Assembly (NCBI GenBank): GCA_029465975.1
Contig: CM055758.1
Coordinates: 10,169,845-10,233,844 of the forward strand
DNA: 64,000 bases
Direction of reading: 5' to 3'
From: Dallia pectoralis
Taxonomy: Eukaryota > Chordata > Actinopteri > Esociformes > Umbridae
Shown here: positions 1 through 23,300 of the stretch, piece by piece
Position numbering within the stretch: position 1 is the first letter of the stretch
Layout: every line of letters begins with the position of its first letter
Program-made: the position numbers and the translations under genes
Notes under the pieces: generated by a model
Databases searched by the model: none
The model's input: the letters and a program-made list of their open reading frames with translations, nothing else
Told to the model about the DNA's origin: nothing

Positions 1-186
1 CCTGTGGTCTCAATCGACATGCGTTGTGTGTATTCCTTCCAGCGTGTAAGATTCTGATCTCGACCTCCTGGTTGAGCAAGCAGCATGATAAAAACCAGAA
101 CGTCGGTTGTGCTTCAGAAAACACAGACTAGCTCACTCTCCAGCTGTTACTGTTATCGTCTTTAATTACGATGTCTCCATTTACAG

Positions 187-12264
<12,078 letters not shown>

Positions 12265-12338
12265 CAGAGATATGACAGGCATTATTCACCACCTGCCTTC
12301 ATGCTCGGCCAAACGTGTAATAATGTTTTTAATTTGGT

Positions 12339-12344
12339 AAATAA
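12339..12344 (+). terminator. smpd4: smpd4 polyadenylation signal
   Basis: AATAAA lies 75 bases after the smpd4 stop codon, in a T-rich stretch. It is the first canonical hexamer downstream and fits a short 3'UTR. Inferred from position only. Confidence 0.65.
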
Positions 12345-14305
12345 ATGCTGAACTACATTGCTTCTTAGATATCGTTTTACAGGTTCATTAACAGAACAGG
12401 TGTAAAAAAGTAACTTTGCAGTTTGATTATTTTGAGGTTAAGGAAATATGGCTAATATGAAGTGTGGATAGTCAAGCCGGGCTTTTGAAGTGCCTCTAGT
12501 TTTGCTTTCATTAAAACCTCTTATATTCCCCACTGCTTTCATCCAGAAGGAAGACCAGAAAGGATGACTGTGATTTACTACCTAGTCATGCCCACACACT
12601 GTTAAAACTGCATTTTTTTTTGTTGCTGGAGGTTTCCAGTGATGAATCCAGTTTCTTTCCCAATTTTTATGTAACTCCATTTTTCAAATTAGGCAATTTC
12701 ATGAGATTGTGACCTCGGATTTGGAAATCCATCCTAAACCATCACTGGTTTTCATCACAGGGTCTCTATTTATCTTTAAAATGAGAACGTCCAGACCAGA
12801 TTCTTCACTGGATATACCTTATATTCTATTGCTACGAACAAAAACAAAACTTTCTAATTTTTAAATCGAATGGTACCTCCCAAGTATTTTTGTAGAGAAT
12901 GTCTAATATCTTTTTGTGGAATGGTGTTTCAAAGTTTTTCATTCCTTCCAGTTTTGTGATTCCATGTGATATCCCTGTATTTATTTCTCCCCCCAAGCCC
13001 TGCAATGTTGTAAAAATTGATTTTGATTTAGAGGCTTGGGCAAATAGCCAGAAATGGTTCCCTGGTTGCTGTATGCAATACCTTGCTTGATTTGCTAGCA
13101 ACATTTAAAAAAAATTGTTATAGAAATCAGGTTTCCATCTGTCTAAATCGTAGTTCTCAACATGTCTATTTTTTTATTTGATGTTTAGTTGACCGGGTAG
13201 GCCAATTGGAAACCAAATCTCATGTGCAGTGATGACCTGGCAAAGGCATAACAGTACAAGACAATGGTGAAATCAATAAATTAATATAATATTAACAACT
13301 GTAATGCAAATGAATGGTTCTTGCACACTAATTTTAGAGTCATGAACTTTTAAAGGGATTATTCATTTAGCAAGCTGTTTCAAGCCAACAAACTCCCTTA
13401 AAGCCCTTTCAAATATTTGGATTTAAAGCAAAAAGAGAAAATATTTGTATTTGTTTCTCTACCAATATCTACATGGTACATCCATGTACAATCAGATTTG
13501 CCATTAATAAGTTATGGATGTCAGTCCATTTTGATGTTGCAGAAAAACACTGGAATGTAGAAGACACCTTAATAAATACATTTTACAATGTTCTCGGCTT
13601 TTGTGTATGTATTTAAGTATGGGATTAATAGGTACATAACCATTTTGAAATAAGTTTACAAATCAATATATACTTTAACGCACAATCGCAGTGAACCATT
13701 TATATTGTTTCACATTTCATGAGAACAATAAAATAATATGATTCTTGGTAAGATGTGAACCATTTGTGGGTGTGAATGTTGTTTATGTAATTATGTTGTT
13801 TTATATACACACAGTGGGGGGGAAAGTCCCAAAAAAATAATTATAATTTATTGACCAACATTAGCTAGTCGAAATGTCTAATATGTTTTCTTCAATCGAA
13901 AATCAATGAAAGAATAATAATGAACCAGAAGAAATTGGCTAGGGTTTTACCAGTTCCACTGCTTAAGCCGGTGTGTTTAGTGGGCATGCGCACAAATACC
14001 ACTCAAACGGTGTCAGAGCCAGGTAGTTTTGGTTGGCATGGCTACGATGAACGTGGTATACGGAAATGTATTCAAATACCTGCGGTTAATCGATTTGGAA
14101 ATGTTCATTATTTTTAAATGATCTCAAACATGACATATTATTATGGTGATGTCTGGGAATTGTTAATAATGCGCGTATAATACTAGTATTACTAATAGTT
14201 CGTGACCTGTTGCTGGGAAGTTAGCGAGCTAATGTCTGATGCGGTTAGCAATTACGTTAGCTAGCTAAGTCACAATAGCTTACCACTCACTGTTCTAGCT
14301 AAGCT
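12345..14305. other. Intergenic region smpd4-ccdc74, AT-rich, nothing recognised
   Basis: About 2 kb of AT-rich sequence between the smpd4 polyadenylation signal and the ccdc74 start. I see no ORF with recognisable features and no clear transposon end. The ccdc74 promoter should lie toward the right end (about 14150-14300), but I see no TATA box or CpG island there. Confidence 0.6.
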
Positions 14306-17300
14306 ATGTCAGGCAACAGTCTTCCACCCGTGCGACATTTGCCCCACTGGTCCCGCGTTGGATGTCTTGATAAGTCTTGCCTACCGCATCCACGTCCCTG
14401 GCGGGACAAACACATCGGTCTGCGGTCCGGTTCCTCCCCTGCAGCGGACGGAGGTGAAGCCCATTCAAGCCGCGACATGGATGCAGCGGACCGAGGTGAA
14501 GCCCATTCAAGCCGCGACACGGATGTTGTCGCGTCGCTCCAGAGGAATATTCAGTTTTTGCAACGGCAGCACCAGGAGACCCTTCAGAAACTACATGGCG
14601 AAATAGACGACCTGAGACGGGAAAATAAAGGTGAGATCGATTATGTTGATGGTTTGAGTTCTAATCATGTTAGATGCGGGGGGGGGGTCATGTCATTCTT
14701 TGAACTTCCTATCGAGTTTATTTCCAAAATTTAATGATTTTAAATTAGAAACTGACACCTTTTTTAAGGCCTGAAAAGAGTTTCCTGCCTTCCTTCCCAG
14801 ACTAGGTTTAATGGTAGCCAGTGGCCAGTAAAAAATTTATATGATAATTTATTTTGTGGAGATCTAATATTTTTTCATTTTTAATTAAGGCAAACTTGAT
14901 AAATAAAACATCTCGCCCAAAGTTAAATATCCACATTCAGTCTGTATGATGAAAATGCATTGGATCATATCCTATAGCAAAATACAAAGAGATTTAGAAA
15001 AAATGGGTTTGACTGACTGATTGAGTCAGTTTACTGGTTGAACTACTGCCAAACTTCAGCACAGTATAAGCCATGGGGTTGCGAAGTGACAATTTTAAAT
15101 TAAGAATAAAAAGGATGTTTTTTTCACCGTGGTAGGTGGTTGGTTTGTGAAATATCAGTTTACAGAACAGACAAGCTCCTCTAATATATGGCCTTTGCAA
15201 CTTACCCCCCACAGAGATTTCTGTCCAATTGTAAGGTCCACACTAAACCCTTCCACTAACTTCCAGCTCCCAAATGTCTTGACCCCTTGAAAATATAGCT
15301 TTTTGTCTTTATTACTGCTTTTTACAAGTGATTGCCAACCCCTACAAGAGATGTGAGAAGTACTAGAAGCACAAGGCATTGGTGCACTAGCAAGTGAGGG
15401 GAAATTGTACTCAAATTATCTGAGATTTTAATATAAAACACAGATTGTACGCTAAACCAAAATATAACCAACTTATTGGCCAGTTATCGGAACTGGAACA
15501 ACAATATGCTGATCCTACTTTCTAATGGCCAGTTTGGGGAATTGATCTCTGATGTAAAGCATAAGCCAACATTTTTCATATGCACTATAGCATTTCTGTA
15601 CATGATTGCCTACCAAACAAGTTTGCACAAATGTTGTTGTATGCCCATATTCCCACTTTGCTTGTTCTCTGTCCATACTAACCATTCAGGCTAGGTTGTC
15701 CCCAGGGTACTAAAGCTGCTCTCCAGGCTAGGTTGTCCCAAGGCACCTAAAGCTGCTCTCCTGGCTAGGTTGTCCCCAGGCACCTAAAGCTGCTCTCCAG
15801 GCTAGGTTGTCCCCAAGGCACCTAAAGCTACTCTCCAGGCTAGGTTGTCCCCAGGCACCTAAAGCTGCTCTCCTGGCTAGGTTGTCCCCAGGCACCTAAA
15901 GCTGCTCTCCAGGCTAGGTTGTCCCCAGGGTACTAAAGCTGCTCTCCAGGCTAGGTTGTCCCCAGGCACCTAAAGCTGCTCTCCTGGCTAGGTTGTCCCC
16001 AGGCACCTAAAGCTGCTCTCCAGGCTAGGTTGTCCCCAGGCACCTAAAGCTGCTCTCCTGGCTAGGTTGTCCCAGGCACCTAAAGCTGCTCTCCTGGCTA
16101 GGTTGTCCCCAGGCACCTAAAGCTGCTCTCCTGGCTAGGTTGTCCCCAGGCACCTAAAGCTGCTCTCCTGGCTAGGTTGTCCCCAGGCACCTAAAGCTGC
16201 TCTCCTGGCTAGGTTGTCCCCAGGCACCTAAAGCTGCTCTCCTGGCTAGGTTGTCCCCAGGGCCCTAAAGTCACCAGCCAATCTGGGTTGTTCGCAGGGT
16301 CCTTAAGTCACCAGTCTGGGTTGTCTGCAGGGTCCTTATGTCACCAGTCTGGGATGTCTGCAAGGTCCTTATGTCACCAGTCTGGGATGTCTGCAGGGTC
16401 CTTAAGTCACCAGTCTGGGTTGTCTGCAGGGTCCTTAAGTCACCAGTCTGGGTTGTCTGCAGGGTCCTTAAGTCACCAGTCTGGGTTGTCTGCAAGGTCC
16501 TTATGTCACCAGTCTGTGTTGTCTGCAGGGTCCTTAAGTCACCAGTCTGGGATGTCTGCAAGGTCCTTATGTCACCAGTCTGGGTTGTCTGCACAACTTC
16601 TTCTAGATGTAATCAACAACATATCACTCCATTCTTAACATTGATGAGCCCCCTTGCATACACCAATAACTCATCCACAACATCCGTAACCTTGTCTTTT
16701 ATTTTTCAGACTTAGCTTCACTATGAGCTCTCAAAGGAGGGCCAGCTGTGTATCAGTCAATGAGCAAAATGAATTGCTCTATTTGTCTCATTTAGTTAGC
16801 TAAACCAATGTGTTTGGAAGCTGCTACTATGCTCCTTTCTCTTATCCGATGGTTGTGTTTGGCGAGAGTCTGGCCTGCCCCTTAAGATCATTAATGCGAA
16901 GGCTCCAGTTTGGGGAAGTCAGATCTCTGCAAAAGGGAACTTGACTTCCCCAGTTGGCGTTGTAGAGCTGCCGGAGGAGTGGGCGCCAGGAACATGAGCG
17001 GCTATGAGTGTGAAGGCACCATTTTGCAGAACATCTGCAGAGTTTCAATTACTTATAAGGCTTTAAAAAAGACATGAGAATAAACGTGTTAATAGAACTT
17101 AATTAAAAAAATTACGATAGTCATGCAATTTAAAAAAACAATTGTCATCTCATCATAATTTAAAGACATGGATCCGCACACATTTGGACAAATCTATTTA
17201 AAATGGCGGCTAAACAGTTAATTACAAGTTAGAAATTGTTACCTCATTAAGGTAATCAATAAAATGGAGTGATTATTAATGTGTATTTTACGCACATTTG

Positions 17301-20300
17301 TTTTCTTTGTATTGAAATGGATGACATGGGTGTTTTTCATCGCCTCATGATTTGATAAAAATGTTGTCCGTTTTATCTCATTGATAATAGAAAATGTATT
17401 TGTCAAAGAAAAAAATGCTAAGTTGGCAGAGGGAATGGGAACACTTACGAACAAGACAACAATGGGAACACTAACAAACAAGACAACAATGGGAACACTT
17501 ACAAACAAGACAACAATGGGAACACTAACAAACAAGACAACAATGGGAACACTAACAAACAAGACAACAATGGGAACACTAACAAACAAGACAACAATGG
17601 GAACACTAACAAACAAGACAACAATGGGAACACTTACAAACAAGACAACAATGGGAACACTAACAAACAAGACAACAATGGGAACACTAACAAACAAGAC
17701 AACAATGGGAACACTTACAAACAAGACAACAATGGGAACACTTACGAACAAGACAACAATGGGAACACTTACGAACAAGACAACAATGGGAACACTTACG
17801 AACAAGACAACAATGGGAACACTTACGAACAAGACAACAATGGGAACACTTACAAACAAGACACCTTTTTTGCAAAGTCTGAAAAGTGTGCACCTGAATA
17901 AATAACATTTGAGCCAATGTGACCGAGAATAAAAGGGGATCAGCATGTTATTGACAATCTAAAAGAAGTGTGCCATTGACTGCCATTTAGGGTGTCAATT
18001 TAAAAGAAGTGTGCCATTGACTGCCATTTAGGGTGTCAATTTAAAAGAAGTGTGCCATTGACTGCCATTTAGGGTGTCAATTTAAAAGAAGTGTGCCATT
18101 GACTGCCATTTAGGGTGTCAATTTAAAAGAAGTGTGCCATTGACTGCCATTTAGGGATGTCAATTTAAAAGAAGTGTGCCATTGACTGCCATTTAGGGGT
18201 CTTGTTAAGCTTGGCTCATGGCATGTGTTTTTCAAGGATGACCAATCATCTCAAATGTATGGTACATTTCTGTATTAATGAGCGTTAACACCGACAATTT
18301 GGTTGGCTCCTGCACATGGAGCTTGGTTATAGTCCAGTCCAGCAACTGACAGATAAGCGTTCCCTGTGTTACTGATAAATCCCATGATTTTATTAGACAT
18401 TGTTCAATATCTGTATTGATGACCAGTGAAATGCCATATAAACCAATGTTAATGATGAGTTTCTATAAGTTCAAGTTGATTGGTCCAATGTTTCAATTCT
18501 GAAATGAGAGATTTGCCTTTAATTGTGCATTATATTAGAAATGTGTATCATGGGCTTACAGTAAAAAGTCTAGACACCCCAGGTATTTGTGATGTAAAAA
18601 TAATTGATTAAAACAACATTTTTGTGGAGTTGGATGTGTTCTTTGGGTCATTGTCGTGCTGAAAGTTAAACTTCATCTTCAGCTTTCTAATGGATGCCTG
18701 GTGGTTTTGTGCCAAAATTGCCTGCTATTTGGAACTGTTCATAATTCCCTGCACCCTGACTAAGGCCCTGGTTCCAGCTGAAGAAAAACAGCCCCAAAGC
18801 ATAATGCTGACACCGCCATGCTTCACTGTGGGTATGGTGTTCTTTGGGTGATGTGTAGTGTTGTTTTTGTGCCAAACATACCTTTTGGAGTTATGGCTAG
18901 AAAATTCAACCTTGGTTTCATCAGACCATAACACATTTGCCCACATGCTTTTGGGAGACTTGATGTTTGTTTTAGCAAATGTCAGCCAGGCTTGGATTTT
19001 TGTCTTTGTAAGGAAAGGCTTCCGTCTTGCCACCCTATCCCATAGCCCATACGTATGAAGAATACAGGAGATTGTTTTCCCATGTAGCACACAGACAGTA
19101 TTTGCCAGAAATTCTTGCAGCTCCTTCAATGTTGCTGTAGACCAGTTTTCTTCTTGCCTTTTCATCAATTTTGAATGACTTCCAGTTCTTGGTAATGTCT
19201 TGGTTGTGACATATTTTCTTCACTTGATGATGACTGTCTTCACTGTGTTCCAGAGCTGTGCTCGAGACCACCTAAAGCGAGACCGAGACGAGACCGAGAC
19301 CGAAGGGGGCCGAGACCGAGACGAGACCAAGACCGAAGGGGGCCGAGACCGAGACGAGACCGAGACCGAAGGTGGCCGAGACCGAGACGAGACCGATACC
19401 AAAGGGGGCCGAGACCGAGACCAGTCATATCAACACTAAATAATATGACATGTTTTTGGTCCAATGACCAATGTAAAAAAACACTTGACCAACAGCATCA
19501 GATCATCTACTGTGTTGTCATCCTGAATTAAATGAATTTTATTAAAAGAGTATGTAGGCCTATTTATTGTCTTATGTAAACATAAAATACGAAAATAAAA
19601 CCATGATTTTAAAATGCACAGGCTAAAATTTCCAAAAATCGAATAAATGAAAATCCATCAAACTGTAGGTCCTATGTTGATGTAGTAAATGCTAACACAT
19701 TTTAGATCACAAGCGACTTGCAATCAAATGATTTGCGCATGATTGGCCGATAAACAAATCTATTTATAATTATTTATCAGTCCACAGGCACGCAGCTTCA
19801 GTTGTTTGTCTGCTTGAGCAGGACACGCAAACGAACCGGTTGCACTGCGCACAGTGTTCATTATTGTTACGAGTGCACATGAGACAGCAGCAAACTAACC
19901 CGGTTGAACTGCGCACAGTGTTCATATAGATCAGACCAAAACCCTTCCAGTTTAATAAAGATCGGACCAAAACGGGTTCAGTTTCATATAGATCGGACCA
20001 TAACCGTTCCAGTTTTATGCTCTTTCTGCCTTATGCCCCCGGACTTATGTATGTCCCACGTCCTTCTGTGTGCATGAGTAATTTCATTTATCGCCCATTT
20101 GTAGTTAGCCTATTAATAATTATTGTTTATATTCGTTTAATTTCGATACAAAACAATATTTTGTTGAAGTCTCTTGTAGGCTATATGAATACACTGTGGT
20201 TCATTCGTTATTAATTATTGAGTGCAATAGGCGCATGACACATGAATGGGGCTGTATGTATTTGGCGGAATTCGTTCTGTTTATTTACTGAAACATATTT

Positions 20301-23300
20301 CTTTATAAACGTACCTCTTTTTTGTAGTTCAACCAAGCCAATCAGACTATTGTCTATATGTGTTCTCGTAGTATTTGTCTGTGTATCGCCCATTCAACCA
20401 TTGCCATATAGGCTCAGTGAAGTGTGATCGGTGTCTGGGTACCGCAATTAGGGTACCAACGCCCAGCGGCGTGGGATTTTGGCGACAGGAAGGCAGTTTA
20501 GGTATCAAAAACATGTAAATAGTAGTTTTATATATTGTTCGGTTTGTGATTTTGCAATTCTGAAAACGGGACAAGGTAAAATGCACGTATTTAGGAAAAG
20601 TCATGGAAGGACGTCGGCTGTAGCTTTTCAACATTATATATGTATTTTAATTACTAACCGCTGTGTGTTTTCGGACAAATTATTTATTTGTGCTCAATGT
20701 GCTGAATATAGGCAAAACGAATATATTGGCTGATTGTGCAGACATGATCGAGCATATGTTTAAGATTGAAGTATTTACGTGAATGGGTGCACGCTCTAGC
20801 GACGCTGGGGGTGGGCTTTTCTTCAAAAGTAGATAGCCATTGGCGGGATAAGCCACATCAGAAAAAAACAGTCTGACTCTGGACGAAATACAGCCAATGG
20901 AAATACAGCCTCTAAATGTCATACTTAGATATTTTTCTAGAAAAAAATGTGGGCGATAATTTCTACGCTGGTCTCGGCTGGTCTCGGAAGAATTTACGAG
21001 TCCTTACTGTCCGAGACCGAGTCGAGACCGAGTCCAAATGTAACCGAGACCGAGACGAGACCGAGACCTTAAAAAGTGGTCTCGAGACCGAGACCGGTCT
21101 CGAGTACTACAGCTCTGCTGTGTTCCATGATATATCTAATGCTTTTTAAATTATTTTTTACCCTTCTCTTGACTGATATCTTTCATAAATGATATCCCTC
21201 TGATGCTTTGGAAGCTCTCTGCGGACAATAGCTTTTGCTCTGAGATGAAACAAAGAAAATCCTACTGGAACAGCTGACCTTTACTTGTGATTAATCAGAG
21301 TCACTTTAAATGATAGCAGGTGTGTAATGACTTCAATTTAACATGAGTTTGGATGTGATTGGTTAATTCGGAACTTACACTTACGCAACCAGGTAAATGT
21401 AATTAATTTCTTTCCTTCCAAGATTTCATTTTTTTTTAAATTTAATTGTTCACATTATAGATCACTTTAAAGGTGGAAAAAGCTCTGACATGATTTATCT
21501 TTGTCTCTTTTTTACATCAATAAAGGGTTGCGTATACTTTTCATATCCACTGAAATAGGTATTAAGTACGTGTACCTGAATGGTTAATTTGTTAACTTGT
21601 TTAATTGTTAACAGTTTTATAAGTGAAACAATCACGTTTGTATTTATTTATGTTGTGGAAACTAAATCAACTGTAATGCACATGAGCGAAGCCAATTCCT
21701 CACACTCCAATCCACGGCTATTTACAATCATATGCTTTTACAGTCCCTGTCATTTCATTCACAAACAAGTTATGTTTGATGAGGTCAGAACACATGCAGT
21801 TGTTATTAGTCAACTTGTCTTTTCCTATGTGACGTTCCAGTACTTGTGAGGGAATAATTGGAAAACTGCAGGTGGAATAGCCCAGGGATCCCATGATTTT
21901 GTTCCCTTTGCCAGACTTACTTTAGTGACTCCTGTGAGCTCAATCACAGTAGAGGCCATAGAGTGTGTTTCTTCTGGAATATATGCATTCCGGTCTAGAC
22001 TTCCTTGTTGAGCGCTGTGGTAAGAAACTGCATTCAATCTTGGCTTTAACTGTGCAGAACCTACTGAGAGTCGCTGTGGGGACACGGGCCTTAATCGCAA
22101 ATGAGATCCCATGAAATTGAGGAGATAACGTCTAGTGGAAAATAACCCTGTTTTTGGTTGCCTGCGTGTTTGCTGCAATACCCGAACATATCAAATGAAG
22201 GCTGAGGTTAACGCTTTCTATAAATAGGTTTCATTAATATACCTTCAAAAACAGGTAGGCTGAAGGTATTTAAATCACCATGCACGCATCTTGCATATAG
22301 ACTAAATTAATTTGATAAATCAGTGCCGTGGGTTTGAGAATAGCTATTTGCACATTAAGTAATAGGTGATGATATTATTTTCAAAGTGATAGTGCATCTT
22401 TTTTTAATGTTTCTGTATAGGGGTTGGAAAGTGCTGTTTTCCATATTAGCCCATCAACTATTATGTTACATTGTGATTCTTATTTTGCAATTAAATCCGA
22501 GAAAGTGACTTGGATTTTAATTTATCTCACCGGTGGGCATCACCAGTAGGCATTTTGTAAATAGGCTCGGAATATTTCAGGGTTTGAGAACAGACTGGCT
22601 CAGAGGATCAGTGTTAATAGGAGTTATATACAGACACCAATAGAACTATGTTGTTGCTGCCCCCTGTCTGCCATGACTGGTTATGTGTCACCTGTTCTGT
22701 CACTTCTACATGATAACTATTTGACTTTAACTTTACAGAACTGCAGTATAAGCTGATCATGGAGCCTCTAAAGTATTGCACAGAAGGTAGGCTTAAATCA
22801 TCTTCTACATTGACGTTTAAGCGTATGGTGCAACAGGTTGGTTATGACAAATTTTCTGGGGGATAAAAGAAGGGATTGTGGCAACATCATATCCCACGGT
22901 CCAAATAAATGCATGATGGTTGGGTACAGAATATTTCTACCCGTTGAGGTCCAATGTTTCTACCTAAGGTATTTCTTCAGGATCAAGCTGTAGGAATTCC
23001 AAACTGCAGTCACAGTGCAATGAGAAGCAGGCACAGAGCGAAGTACACCAGGAGCACTCTTTAGAAGACACATGCCCATCTCAAGATCCAGGGGTCAGGT
23101 CAGAATCTACACTTCTACCTGCATTCATACCTCTACACAAAGGTGTTACAATAACAATAGTTATCCGAATGACATTTTTTTTAGAAATGGGAATGTCTTG
23201 GAAAGCTGTGACGGGACACTTATTTTAGTCTGTTTCCCACTATGTTGACATGCATCTCAGTATAATGTTTGTTATCAACCCAAATGGCATCATGACCTAT

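Larger units (their letters stand above)
18558..21552 (-). mobile_element. Tc1-like transposon remnant, split by a hAT-like insertion
   Basis: The left end (TACAGTAAAAAGTCTAGACA) and right end (near GTATACTTTTCATATCCACT, 21530-21552) resemble the two inverted ends of one fish Tc1 family. Transposase sequence lies on the minus strand. An open stretch at 18725-19168 contains a Tc1 helix-turn-helix-side segment and WSDETKVEF (first catalytic Asp) followed by KHGGVSIMLWGCFSSAGT. The element then stops at 19250 and resumes at 21118. Its left non-coding part is internally deleted. The transposase is not intact. Confidence 0.85.

Noticed and set aside
17239..17946. 235-codon minus-strand frame with a hydrophobic VLFVSVPIV repeat, resembling a multi-pass membrane protein
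   Set aside because: It is the reverse of the 27-bp minisatellite; hydrophobicity follows from the T-rich strand and the plus strand is equally open.
20479..20733. 84-codon frame in the hAT-like element with C..C and H...H residues, considered as a BED-type zinc finger of a transposase
   Set aside because: Spacing does not convincingly fit and no catalytic domain follows.
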